The position numbers and the translations under genes are program-made. Under the pieces are notes generated by a model. That model was given only the letters and a program-made list of their open reading frames with translations. It was not told where the DNA came from and did no database searches. From NCBI RefSeq assembly GCF_932526225.1, contig NC_064042.1, positions 13,215,040 to 13,279,039 of the forward strand: a stretch of DNA of 64,000 nucleotides. Reading direction: 5' to 3'. Below are positions 1 through 9,001 of the stretch, piece by piece (position 1 is the stretch's first letter; the number at the start of each line of letters is the position of its first letter). Source of the stretch: Nematostella vectensis. Lineage: Eukaryota; Cnidaria; Anthozoa; Actiniaria; Edwardsiidae.

Positions 1-689
1 TGAAGAGTCAAGTCTTGTGCTCGAGTCAAGGTCAGCTGAAATGTCAGAGTAAGCCACAAGATAAAGAAAGAAAAAACAAGCTAATTTTATAGACACCTTC
101 CCCGACAAGTGCTCCTATGTATTTGTTCTTGCACTGGCAGACGTAGGTAAGTTAGCGTATTGCATTAAAGTACTTAGCGGAACGATATTTCGGAGTTGTT
201 CTCTTTTCAAACTTTGAACACCTTTTTTATTGTTGAATTAAATTTATACGTTAAGACTTCCCCCAGGGAATAAATATTTTAGACTGTATTCACCAAATTA
301 GATCTCTAAATCTGCCATTCACCATCTATCATAGGAAAATTATAACTCCTATTCATGAATGAATTGAATTGAAGTTACCAGAGCTGTCAACTCTGTCACA
401 AGATTTTGGACCTCATCATAAACCTAATTTATGTGAGAGTGTTCATACATTCTCTGTATTCATCCGCATTGGCTCTGTTTTTTTTTTCTAATATTTGCTG
501 TATTTCATCCGATTTCACAAGATTTCTGTCCAAGTTGGGTTGACAGCTATGATATACTAGAAATAAAACCAAAAGTTATTTTCAATTCGTTTCAATGAAT
601 GATTGGTCAAATTCTCAAAGATGAGCAAGGCTTAAATGAATTACTTGGGTAAACTCCAGCTTTCTTTGGCGAAAGAAATAGAGAACAGG
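1..689. other. AT-rich flank of the Polinton-like element
   Basis: No coding region is supported here. The sequence is AT-rich with short homopolymers. The last bases before the element (684-689, AACAGG) may be the left copy of a 6-bp target duplication whose right copy is AACTGG at 13785-13790 (5 of 6 match). Confidence 0.5.
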
Positions 690-1249
690 GGGGGGGGGGG
701 GGCTGGGGGCTTTCAGTGAAACGAGTGGGAGGTGCGGATCGCCCCTCCGGGCCTCCCAGCCCCGTCTTAATCTTGGGAGGCGTAAGTCCCCCCTCCTACC
801 CCCCCCCCCCCCCCCCCCCCATTCCAGGCCGGGGACTTTCAGTGACACGTTTCGCGTAGATTAATAATTGCCGGTTATTAATCTACGTCGGGACCACTCC
901 GCGTAGATGGGTAAATCTACGCAAAATACACTCCGCGTAGATGGGTAATTAGCAATCATTAATCTATGTCGGGGACGCCAGCGCATTGTGCTAGGACCTG
1001 AGGGCCGTGAAAACGAGGAACGTGGATTGGGCCGCCAACCTACGGAGCGCGGAATAACCGTTTTTCGGCCGTAAATTCAAAGCCGCTGGCGTGGCGTTTA
1101 AACCTGAGTTTTACTCGAACACCTCGCTCCCGAACTCCTCGCGAATTTCTCACAGCCTCTTTTTCATCTTTTTGCGTGTCTCCAGGGAGGGCCCTTTCCT
1201 GCTTTTTTTCTCACGCGGTGCGGGGCCGTGTCGAGCTCTGATAGCGGCC
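690..1249. repeat. left terminal inverted repeat
   Basis: This segment pairs with 13231-13784 in reverse complement with scattered mismatches and indels. The outer 140 bp is a G/C-run-rich block. Inside it, short motifs related to ATTAATCTACG and CTACGCGGAGTG recur and partly form palindromes (about 855-965), which would suit binding sites for an end-processing or replication protein. The motif CTTTCAGTGA occurs twice, near 710 and 832, as if the tip were duplicated. The inner part overlaps the 3' end of the gene at 1150-1800. Confidence 0.85.
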
Positions 1250-1800
1250 TTGAGCGCGTAGTATCTCTCTTGTTCCTGAAGTATTAGCCGAAACTCTTCG
1301 TCTGAGATATGCCCGTCCTGCAGAGCCTTAGAGACCAGCTCGCTGATCGAGTTTTTCTTACTCTCCGCTAAAACCATCGTGTCTTCGTGTTTAGCCACCT
1401 TGCTCGTAAGAACCCTATAGACTACCCCCGCGCCTACGCCCACGACACCGACCAAAACAGCGACCCCTGCCAGCGGACCGCCGATCAGAACCCCCATCCC
1501 ACTCAAAGAAACCCCCACCCCGGCGCTGGAAAGCGCCCCTGCAGCGATGCCGGATGCCACAGACACAGCATGGGTAACGGCAAAGACGCGCTTATACTTC
1601 TTCCGCACCTGTCGATGATGCGTTATCTCGTTGTCTAGAACCGCCTGAGTGTCACATATTTTCTGGAGTCGGAAGCTTTGCACGTCGCCGCCGATGCTTG
1701 CCGGAGCGGTAGGCGTCGTGTGCTTTTGCGGGCAAATCGGGGGGCAGACGCTGGGAAGCGAGGGGTATATGGCACCGCTGCTAACGTCGCTGTTTGCCAT
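1150..1800 (-). CDS. glycine-rich membrane protein of Polinton type, 216 aa
   Basis: The protein has a hydrophilic N-terminus, then about 45 residues of Gly/Ala/Val-rich hydrophobic sequence (roughly residues 78-130) likely to span or insert into membranes. A charged helical region follows containing KNSISELVSKALQDGHISDE, and a strongly basic tail ends the protein. I recognise the 'SISELVSKAL-DG-ISDEEF' signature from uncharacterised proteins common in cnidarian and other invertebrate genomes, but its function is unknown to me. The final codons lie in the left TIR. The right TIR carries the same 3' end with CGA where this copy has the TGA stop, so this frame probably ends 13 codons early. Confidence 0.7.
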   Translation of the reverse strand: MANSDVSSGAIYPSLPSVCPPICPQKHTTPTAPASIGGDVQSFRLQKICDTQAVLDNEITHHRQVRKKYKRVFAVTHAVSVASGIAAGALSSAGVGVSLSGMGVLIGGPLAGVAVLVGVVGVGAGVVYRVLTSKVAKHEDTMVLAESKKNSISELVSKALQDGHISDEEFRLILQEQERYYALKAAIRARHGPAPREKKSRKGPSLETRKKMKKRL

Positions 1801-1816
1801 GCTTGTTATGTCGGAC

Positions 1817-2510
1817 CTAGGTTAGCTCTAATACGAGGCGAACAGGCTTGCCCTTAAAGTCCACCCGTCTACCGCGGTCATCCCTGATCCATATTTGGAT
1901 ACTCGAGACAAACTCAGAGGAAGATGCTGCGACACAAACTTGTGATGTCGGGCCCATAGACGACTTTCTCGTGCAGCCTCGCGCGCGTTTCCAGGCAAGC
2001 GAGAACGCTTGCCAAGCGAGAAGGCTCGTCTAAGGCGAGGCATTGCGTGCGGCCTACGATATCGCAGAAGATGTAGAGGGCCTCTATTTTCGGCAAAGTC
2101 ACCTTAAGTGGGGGCCCCCCAAGGGCAGTGCGAGGCCCCGCCCCCCCAACTGATCGTCTTTAGCCTCTAGGCCAAATAGTGCGCAAAGCTCGGCGTTCAG
2201 GAACGCAACGCCTTTGGACATGAGCGCGATCTTCCCGGTGAGGGGATCCAGCTTCGCGGTCAGAATCTTGCTTTCAGCGCGGTTGATCGTTTCCACGATG
2301 GACTCGGCCGTGTGGTGCCCGGCTGGCAGAGTAGCGATGGGCGGGAGGGAGGCTATGGTCGTTATCTGATGCTCCCGCTCGAGATTATACCAGCTGTTAA
2401 ACAGCGAGCCGGAGCGCGACGAAGCGTGGGCGCCTTATCGGCTGCTCGAAGAAGAGCGTCAGTTCGCCTTCGGTGAACGCAGCATGTAGGACCACCATTG
2501 TGTTGAACAT
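1817..2510 (-). pseudogene. penton-like minor capsid protein, broken by frameshifts
   Basis: Four reading-frame pieces on the minus strand line up in order to give a protein of about 230 aa. The start is the ATG at 2508-2510. One piece contains ATLPAGHHTAESIVETIN, matching the 'TIP-G-Y-ESLV--IN' signature of Polinton minor capsid proteins. The next has EALYIFCDIV, and the last, ending at the stop at 1817-1819, has DFKGKPVRLVLEL, the typical C-terminus. Breaks lie near 2405, 2110 (in a G/C homopolymer) and 1940. In relatives this protein forms the pentameric capsid vertex (single jelly roll). The assignment comes from remembered family signatures, not a search. Confidence 0.72.
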
Positions 2511-2540
2511 AGCCCGCCTTCGTGTTTAATAGGGCTGAGC

Positions 2541-4061
2541 ATGGATTGGGAAGGCTGGCGGATGCTGAACGAGGAGGCGACCCCCCGACGGGAGGAGGAG
2601 GAGACGAAGAAGGTGGCAGTTGCGGCGGAAGCCTCTATAGCCGAACAAGTCAAACGCGCAAAACCCGGTTTCCCTAGGTCTCTGACCCTCGCGCAAAAGT
2701 TGCTCTACGCCGTGCCCGCGACCCCCGTGGAGAGCACGGCCTCAGACACCACCCCCACTACTCACGCAGCTAGAGATACACGTGGACGTGAGGACAAATC
2801 ATTCACGACTAGGGTACGAGACATATTCAAAGAGACGGTAGTCACGCACAAGTCCGCCAAGGAGTCTCGCCGGTGGCTATCGGAGCCTTCCTATGGGTAC
2901 TGGCCACAGCAACTCAACTTTGTGGTCTGGTGCGCAACCGCCGGATGTGGGGTGTCCCTAGTCGACCCCGCTTTCGCCACGCTCCCCTCTGTTATCAGGG
3001 GATTTCTAAGGTTTCACGTCTACTTTACCACCCGGAGGATACTCTACGAGCTCGGCGCCCCCCTGCCTGGCGACGGCCCGTTCACGCAAAAAGGTAACCC
3101 CTACAAGAAGGCCGCTTTCGAGCGTCTATGTATAGAGTTCGGTTTGCCGCGTAGGCCGGACTTCCGATGGAAAGGCGGGCGGAACCACGGGCTAGGCGAT
3201 GTGTTTGTGTTCTACCCGGGGGAGGGGTATCGCAACGTGCACGTGATCCGTGGCTACGACACGGCGGCGGACGAGTACCCGAGCCACCTCAATCTGTTTA
3301 GCGACGAAGATGGGACGTTAAATAGTGGGAAGCAGGTGGGTTACATACGCAACCATGGGGGCGTGCAATATAGCTGGTTTGCGCCTCCCAAAGGTGAGGG
3401 GCTGACAAAAGCAGGGCTAGGAAGACTCGATCGCTCGGTCGAGGCGTTCGTCTACACAGTGCTTGGCGCGCAGGTAAACGTCCTTTCCTCTATCGCGGGG
3501 GCCGGTGGGCCGGCCATGGAGGCGCAGGCGGAGTTCACGAAGCTGCTTGAAGACGCGATCATAGAAAACGACATCGCTCAAAGCGTGCAAAGGTACCAGT
3601 TAGCCGTGCAGGAGGCCAAGGTGAGACTGAGTCTTGCGGTCGCACCAGGAGTGTGGCTGATGCCGAGCGATCTGGTGATAAACACGCAGAGCGTCGTGGG
3701 CTACAACAATAAGCTGCAGAAAGCCACAGATACCATGACGCTCGGCGCAAACGCGATCAACACCGAGACAAAGCCAGTCGGTGCTCACAACATGGCCGGT
3801 GGGCATCCTAGGGTGCAACACGCGACTGATCCGGGGATCGACCGCGTGCCGTCCCGGCGGCGAAGCAAGGCTTCCGCCGTTGCGAAAGTGCACGCAGAGG
3901 GCGCGGCGCCTGCCCCCTCTCCACGTATGCATGCTGCGCATAGAATGACTGCCGCCGGAACGGCAAGCGCACCCGGACCGGGCGAAAAAGGTGACCACAC
4001 CGCCCTCAAGGCGGGGTTGTCGGCACTCGCGGTGGCCGCGGCGTATTACTTGTTCCGATGA
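2541..4061 (+). CDS. conserved Polinton-associated protein with C-terminal membrane anchor, 506 aa
   Basis: This is the longest intact frame in the element. It has a charged, low-complexity N-terminus (1-90), a compact core (about 100-400) with WPQQLNFVVWCATAGCGVS, RFHVYFTTRRILYEL and DRSVEAFVYTVLGAQVNV, a basic Ser/Ala/Pro-rich linker, and a C-terminal hydrophobic segment ending in YYLFR. I recall similar uncharacterised proteins from cnidarian genomes but cannot assign a function. A virion role is an inference from its place beside capsid genes. Its 3' end overlaps the convergent gene at 4046-5014 by 16 nt. The linker contains RMHAAH, encoded by a 19-nt motif that recurs in inverse orientation in the neighbouring gene. 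Confidence 0.75.
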   Translation: MDWEGWRMLNEEATPRREEEETKKVAVAAEASIAEQVKRAKPGFPRSLTLAQKLLYAVPATPVESTASDTTPTTHAARDTRGREDKSFTTRVRDIFKETVVTHKSAKESRRWLSEPSYGYWPQQLNFVVWCATAGCGVSLVDPAFATLPSVIRGFLRFHVYFTTRRILYELGAPLPGDGPFTQKGNPYKKAAFERLCIEFGLPRRPDFRWKGGRNHGLGDVFVFYPGEGYRNVHVIRGYDTAADEYPSHLNLFSDEDGTLNSGKQVGYIRNHGGVQYSWFAPPKGEGLTKAGLGRLDRSVEAFVYTVLGAQVNVLSSIAGAGGPAMEAQAEFTKLLEDAIIENDIAQSVQRYQLAVQEAKVRLSLAVAPGVWLMPSDLVINTQSVVGYNNKLQKATDTMTLGANAINTETKPVGAHNMAGGHPRVQHATDPGIDRVPSRRRSKASAVAKVHAEGAAPAPSPRMHAAHRMTAAGTASAPGPGEKGDHTALKAGLSALAVAAAYYLFR

Positions 4062-5014
4062 TCGCTTAGCATTCGACGAACCAAGAACGCGGCTACGGCT
4101 AGAATGAGCAGCCACGCATTTTCGCCAAGGAACTTCACCGCTTCCCATGCAGCCTTAAACACGAAGTTCGCGACGCTGCCTACTAGCCCAGGGAGGAGCT
4201 CGCCTAGCTTTTTCCCGATGGCCTTAAGCCCGATACCGACCCCTCTGGCCACGGAGGAGAGCGACCTGCCAAACGATCTCACAATGGCCGCGATCTTCGT
4301 CGCTACGGCCAACCCGATAGCAGTGACGGTAAAGCCGTGCTTTTTGAAGATGGCTTTGTTGCGCTCTCTTAGCGGCTTTTGGTTCTCGAGCACTCGGTTT
4401 TCGCGTTCTAGTTCGTCAATCTCGGATAGCCTCTCCTCGTTGCGCTCACGGGCCTCTTGGCGGCGACTCTCTGACGTGTTGGGGTCGTCGATGGTCTCCC
4501 TGTCTGTTGCTACCACCTCTTGCAGCTCTAGGACTCGTTCTGTGTTCTCCTGGATGACCGCGTCTATCTCTGCCACGGACCCCATCGCCAGCTTGAAGCC
4601 TTTCAGCCTTGCAACGTCCTGTCGAACGCCCCCGTCCTCACTGAACAGCTGTCTTGGCTTAGTCCAACCTCCTTTGTCGAGGTTGCGAACCTGTATTAGC
4701 GTCTTTCCCCTCCGGTCTGACTGGAACCGTATCAGATTCTTGTTAAGGTCTGGGTATTCCTCCCTGAGGGACTGGAGACCAAGTCTTGTCGCTGCACCCT
4801 CTGTGATGAACGAGATTTCAGCGGTCGTTTGCGCTGCGCTTCGCGTAGCCGTGCTATGCGCAGCATGCATACGCGATGACGTGCTCGTCATTGGGATCGA
4901 CTCCCCATCGTCGGGGTCAAACGGGATAAGGGGCGTCGTCTCGTCGTCCCCCGCTCCGCGATCGGCGGACGCACCCGGCAAGGTATCGTCAATGTCGACG
5001 CCGACATCCCCCAT
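4046..5014 (-). CDS. virion/membrane-type protein with amphipathic helices and C-terminal TM, 322 aa
   Basis: The N-terminus is acidic (DDETTPLIPFDPDD), followed by a short domain containing AETS-like AEISFITEGAA, a long charged coiled-coil-like stretch (about 150-215), then amphipathic Gly/Lys/Ser-rich helices (GVGIGLKAIGKKLGELLPGL). It ends in a membrane span, NAWLLILAVAAFLVRRML. This order matches a Polinton-associated protein family widespread in cnidarians. The C-terminal half resembles membrane-active virion proteins in general layout only. The frame is intact. It contains the same RMHAAH peptide as the convergent neighbour. Confidence 0.75.
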   Translation of the reverse strand: MGDVGVDIDDTLPGASADRGAGDDETTPLIPFDPDDGESIPMTSTSSRMHAAHSTATRSAAQTTAEISFITEGAATRLGLQSLREEYPDLNKNLIRFQSDRRGKTLIQVRNLDKGGWTKPRQLFSEDGGVRQDVARLKGFKLAMGSVAEIDAVIQENTERVLELQEVVATDRETIDDPNTSESRRQEARERNEERLSEIDELERENRVLENQKPLRERNKAIFKKHGFTVTAIGLAVATKIAAIVRSFGRSLSSVARGVGIGLKAIGKKLGELLPGLVGSVANFVFKAAWEAVKFLGENAWLLILAVAAFLVRRMLSDHRNK

Positions 5015-5133
5015 GACGCGTGCGTATAACTCGTGCTATGCTGTTAGACATGTCTAACAGTCCGCACCATAGCCACGCGGCTTCGTACTTTATGTATACA
5101 TATGCATACGATACGTAATATACGTAATACGTA
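5015..5133. promoter_or_regulatory. putative bidirectional promoter between divergent genes
   Basis: This 119-bp spacer separates the minus-strand gene ending its 5' side at 5014 from the capsid gene starting at 5134. It contains a perfect 20-bp palindrome at 5041-5060 (CTGTTAGACATGTCTAACAG) and an AT-rich run of TATA-like and TACGTA repeats at about 5088-5132, unlike the GC-rich genes around it. Promoter function is inferred from position and composition. Confidence 0.5.
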
Positions 5134-6408
5134 ATGTCAGTCAGCGATAAACTTGACCCCCAGCGAACACCCAGAACTCCTCTGGGGTTGAAAGCCGAGA
5201 GGACTGTTCACCGGGTCACTCTCAACCCGTCGACGGCCTCCCCAGGCGAGGCGCTATATGTGGCGGTCCCAAAGCTATCGGAAGGCGTCACGTTCGTGCC
5301 TGGCTCCTTGAGGGTCGGATTCTATCTCTCCATCTCAGGCCATGCAAATAATACCGTCGTGAACAACGTCGGCTGAAATCTCGTGAGCCGCCTGAAAATC
5401 ACGTTTGCAGGAGAAACGCTCCAGGACACCAACCGCTACGACGTCTTCAAGACGTATGAGGAGCTTTACCTGTCCAAGGTCGAGAGAGAGGACCGCCTGG
5501 AGCAGGGCATACAGTCAGAAAACATGCGCAAGCTTCGCTCAAAGGCTGGCGATAAAGCGACTAGTAACGCCAAGGAGACCGCTCTAGACGCCGCCCACGG
5601 GGCGAAGTACACCGTCCCGCTAGACCATTCTCTGCTGACGGACCACGGCGTACTGTACCCAAGTGCGCTCTACGAAGCGCTGCTCTTCGAGATCACGCTC
5701 GCAACGGTTGACCAGGTAGTAGTCGGAAGCGATTCTACCAAATTATCTTATGGCATCAAAAATCTAGATTTGGAATACGAAAGCCTGAGGGACGACAACC
5801 TCGCCCGGTCTTCAGCCGCCGCCTACCAAAACGGCACAACGTTCTTCTACGAGCAAGTGAACCTTCACAAGACCTTCGTGGTTAGCAAAGGGACGGACAG
5901 CATAATCAACGAGAGTGTCAACCTGCCGCGAAGGTCTATGAGTGGTCTGTTGCTCCTCTTTGTGGAGCCATACACGGCAGGGGCTCGCGACTCTGAGAAG
6001 TTCGTGTACCCCGACATCAAGAGCGTTCGCGTTACAATCGACGGCGTGCCAAACAATGTCTTTAGCCAGGGGCTGCGCCCCACGGATTTCTGGAGGGAGG
6101 CAAAAAGGCGGTTCGTCCGCCCCTCCCCGGGGGGGGGGGGGGGGCACAGCGGAGCGCCTGCCGCCCCGGCAATCGGCCCCGAGTCGTTCTATGGCGATAA
6201 CAAGTTTGCTCTGTGGATCGACCTTCGAACGACGGACGACAGTGCTATCCATGGGGGTGGTCTCCGATTGGTCAACACCCGCGACGGTGTGCACCTCGAG
6301 ATAAAACGCACGGCAAGCGGCACGGGTACCGTGAACTGTCACGTGTTTGTGGTGGCCGACGCCCAAATGAACCTTATGAACGGACAGCTAGAGTCCATAC
6401 AATACTGA
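5134..6408 (+). pseudogene. major capsid protein (double jelly-roll), interrupted by one in-frame TGA
   Basis: Two open stretches (5134-5376 and 5383-6408) share one frame and are separated only by a TGA codon at 5374-5376 plus two codons. Together they span about 424 codons, a normal size for a Polinton major capsid protein. The segment after the stop carries LKITFAGETLQDTNRYDV and the tyrosine-rich stretch typical of the first jelly roll. The C-terminal part ends with HVFVVADAQMNLMNG. The start ATG is preceded by the AT-rich spacer. A single C-to-T change would explain the break. A G-run at 6129-6142 encodes poly-Gly and may be an unstable site. Confidence 0.82.
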
Positions 6409-6457
6409 GCACAGACACCGAAACGTGTTTCTGCGCGAAGCGTTGCGGCAGCGCGGT

Positions 6458-7059
6458 ATGGACCCGAAAAACATCCCATTTAACGCTCTCATCGTAGGCC
6501 CGACGTCATGCGGGAAGACCCAATTCGTAGTGGACCGGCTGCGCGGCCCTTTCCGGGGCAAGTTTGACTCCATCGTACTCATGTGCCCTACCTTTGTCTA
6601 CAACAAAACATACGACGGCTTCGGCGAGGGCGACAATCGTCTGTTTGTCATCGCACCTGAGGCGGGTCAGATCGACATACTGCTGAGGTTTGTCTCCGCT
6701 CTCTTCGAAGGCACTAATACGCTAATCATACTCGACGACTGTGCGGCCTCGAAAGACGTAAAGAGGCGCTCTGACCAGCTCGTCAACTTGGCGTTCAGCG
6801 CGCGCCACGTGGTATTAGCGTGTGGGTGATCACGCAGCAGCTCACCAGCATCACGAAGCCGTTCCGTGAGAACATCGCGGCCTTGGTGGTCTTCTATACC
6901 CCGAGCAAGGCGGACATGAAAGCTATCCTGCATGACTACGGCGCGGAGCTCTCAGAAGAGAAGATGAAAGAGTACATGAAGGCCCTCAAGACGAAAAAGT
7001 TCTCAAAGTTAGAGTTTTACTTGCGTCACCCTTATACCATCGCCCTAGTTGAACGGTAA
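6458..7059 (+). pseudogene. packaging ATPase (A32/FtsK-HerA type), one frameshift
   Basis: The first piece (to about 6815) contains Walker A GPTSCGKT and Walker B TLIILDDC. The second piece (to 7059) contains VITQQLTSITKPFREN, the glutamine-containing sensor strand of the family, and ends with LRHPYTIALV. A one-base shift near 6810-6825 separates them. I prefer the ATG at 6458, just before the conserved NIPFNALIVGPT, to an upstream GTG at 6425. In Polintons and related viruses this enzyme pumps DNA into the capsid. It follows the capsid gene by 49 nt. Confidence 0.82.
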
Positions 7060-7135
7060 GCGCAGTAAACCACCGCCCTAGGGCATAACGCATTGATCCA
7101 CGTGTTGCACCTTAGCCACGGCAGGGGGGCGCACG

Positions 7136-7308
7136 ATGAGTGACGAATACTTTGAGAGTCTTCTTGAGGGGGGCGCAAGGTCTTGCGCGAGGACTTCACC
7201 AAAGACCCCTCCGCGAACGCCATGAACTACGCAAAAATGACTGCCGCCGTTGCAGGTGCTGTCGCTTTGAAGGGTTACCTGGAGGACCAGAAGATCCTGC
7301 CCATGTAG
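7136..7308 (+). pseudogene. small Polinton-associated membrane protein, frameshifted
   Basis: The frame opens with MSDEYFESLLEGG and breaks in a G-run near 7170. In the next frame it continues with FTKDPSANAMNYAKMTAAVA, a hydrophobic segment, and ILPM before the TAG at 7306-7308. The total is about 57 residues, too short for long-ORF scans. I recall similar small proteins beside the gene that follows in other elements. Function unknown, perhaps a minor virion peptide. Confidence 0.55.
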
Positions 7309-7410
7309 TAGTGTACTGTGGCACACTACCAAATGTATTAGACTCGTGTACGTTTCACGTGCGTACACACAGCACGGGAAGCGTGCGCACGTGAAACGTA
7401 AACACACTAC
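7308..7410. repeat. nested inverted repeat between two late genes
   Basis: Outer arms GTAGTGT (7308-7314) and ACACTAC (7404-7410) enclose perfect 13-bp inner arms CGTTTCACGTGCG (7351-7363) and CGCACGTGAAACG (7386-7398). It fills most of the spacer between the small gene and the 7414 ORF. A hairpin terminator or operator is possible; neither is shown. Confidence 0.55.
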
Positions 7411-7413
7411 TCG

Positions 7414-7839
7414 ATGGCCTCTATCGCGATTTTGGTTGGCGGCGCCGTCCTAAACGCGACTGCATTCGTTGGTGGCAACTACTTCGCAAAGTTTCTGTCG
7501 AACGATGAGAGCCCTGCCTTAGCTGAGAAGGAGAGGCACGACAAGGCCCTAGAGAAATACCAACAAGACTATGGACGCTACCAACAGCGGCGACAAAAAA
7601 TCCTCGATTGGCAAGCTCAAAGTCGCGAGAGAGGGTCCCTCGCAAAGCAAAACTTCACCGACACTGACTACGCGCTCAAACTCTACAACCAGACCCGGCC
7701 AAAACAATCCCTGGAATCGATGCGGGCTCCTGAGCTGTCCGACTATTACATCCCCAGCAAAACGCAGAAAAACGCCGAGTTGGCGTACTTTGGCGCCGGC
7801 GCTCTCGCCATCGGCTACGCAGCCAGCCGCTTGCTGTGA
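7414..7839 (+). CDS. Polinton-associated protein with two terminal hydrophobic segments, 141 aa
   Basis: The frame is intact. The N-terminus is hydrophobic (SIAILVGGAVLNATAFVGGN), the middle is a charged helix (residues about 35-75), then NFTDTDYALKLYNQTRP, and the C-terminus is a Gly/Ala-rich hydrophobic segment ending in AASRLL. The 'KQNFT-TDYA-KLYNQT' region is a signature I associate with Polinton-like elements in marine invertebrates. Function unknown; its position between packaging ATPase and integrase suggests a virion or morphogenesis role. Confidence 0.75.
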   Translation: MASIAILVGGAVLNATAFVGGNYFAKFLSNDESPALAEKERHDKALEKYQQDYGRYQQRRQKILDWQAQSRERGSLAKQNFTDTDYALKLYNQTRPKQSLESMRAPELSDYYIPSKTQKNAELAYFGAGALAIGYAASRLL

Positions 7840-7909
7840 TGTAGCTGCCGTTCCGGCGCTGCATCTAGGCGGCCTTTTTCCATGCTGCGCATACGCGCAT
7901 GCGTATAAG

Positions 7910-8968
7910 ATGATTGCAGACCAGCTTCAGAAAGACCGAGAGCTTCGCGCGGCACTGCCCGAGCAGGCGGCAACCGCCTGTTGGAGATGTATCGCGATAC
8001 ATTATTGCCGACACGTAATGGCGGCGAAGCGCATGTCCGACGAAGAACTCGATGCGTTCCTTCGTCCCATATACTACGCCAGAGGTGGCTTCCAGGGAGT
8101 GACCGCTCTGCATGCCAAACTTCCCAAGGGCTCAGCCTCCATAGATCGAGTGCGCAGGTGGGTAAGCTCGCAGCCCGTCGGGGGCTACACACAGACATCC
8201 CCTCCTCCGACTACCTACGCCTACTTCTCGGAGCAGATACCAAACCGTATCCACCAGTCGGACCTGCTATTCTTGCCAACCGACCGCGGGTGCAAGTATG
8301 CCCTGACTGTCGTTGACGTTGTTTCACGATATAAAGCCGCCCGCCCACTGAGGACTAAGAGCGCGGCCGTCGTCTCCCGCGAACTCGCTGACATCTATGC
8401 AGAGGGACCTCTCACATGGCCTAAATTCCTCATGGTTGATGACGGCACGGAGTTCAAGGGTGCTACCACAAAGCTCCAGACCACGGGGTGGAGGTCCGAC
8501 GGGCCGAGCCAGGGCACCACAGGAGCCAAGCCTTCGCCGAGTCTTTCCATCGCTGGCTGGCACAGCGCCTATTTCGTGCGCAGTACTCGAAGGAGCTTGC
8601 ATCCGGCGAGACGAACCGCGAGTGGGTTACTGCTTTGCCAATCGTCATCTCGGACATGAACGCAACGAAGACTCGCATGACTGGCTTTGCGCCTAAAGAC
8701 GCTATAAAGCTGAGGCGCGTGCCTCTCAAAGCCGAAAAGCCCCTCCCTAGAGGTCCCCTTAGAGGTCGGAACGGAGGTGTACATCGCCGTAAACGAGGAA
8801 GACGTTCAGGACAAGGGCCGACGGCGAGCGACGGACCCGTGGTGGACAAGCAAGGCATACCCAATACTAAAGAGGGTCATGGAGCCCGGACAGCCAGTGT
8901 TGTATTACACGGCGTACTCTAAGCACGGCTTCACGCGTTCGCAGTTGCGTAGCGTGACGCTAGCGTGA
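7910..8968 (+). pseudogene. retrovirus-like (rve, DDE) integrase, two frameshifts
   Basis: The start ATG at 7910 opens a frame with an N-terminal region (IYYARGGFQGVTALHAKLPKG) and then the catalytic core. HQSDLLFLPTDRG supplies the first Asp and FLMVDDGTEFKG the second. After a frameshift near 8470-8510, SQAFAESFHRWLAQRL supplies the Glu in the next frame. A second shift near 8760-8780 leads to the C-terminal stretch containing WWTSKAYPILKRV and the stop at 8966-8968. This is the Polinton c-integrase family, which inserts the linear genome and makes 5-6 bp duplications. The breaks should make it inactive. Confidence 0.83.
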
Positions 8969-9000
8969 CGCTAGCGTGACGCTAGCGCCACGCTAGCGTG
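8950..9000. repeat. 11-bp tandem repeat between convergent genes
   Basis: TAGCGTGACGC occurs three times in a row (8950-8982), followed by a palindromic CACGCTAGCGTG. It covers the end of the integrase frame and the 3' end of the replication gene on the other strand, so it may be a bidirectional termination signal or a recent slippage array. Confidence 0.6.
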
Positions 9001-9001
9001 A

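Noticed and set aside
4104-5057. 317-codon frame on the plus strand opposite the 322-aa gene
   Set aside because: Antisense shadow with Ser/Arg-rich composition; the minus-strand frame has membrane and coiled-coil organisation and family resemblance.
7815-8198. Minus-strand frames opposite the integrase
   Set aside because: Shadows; the plus strand has DDE motifs in order.
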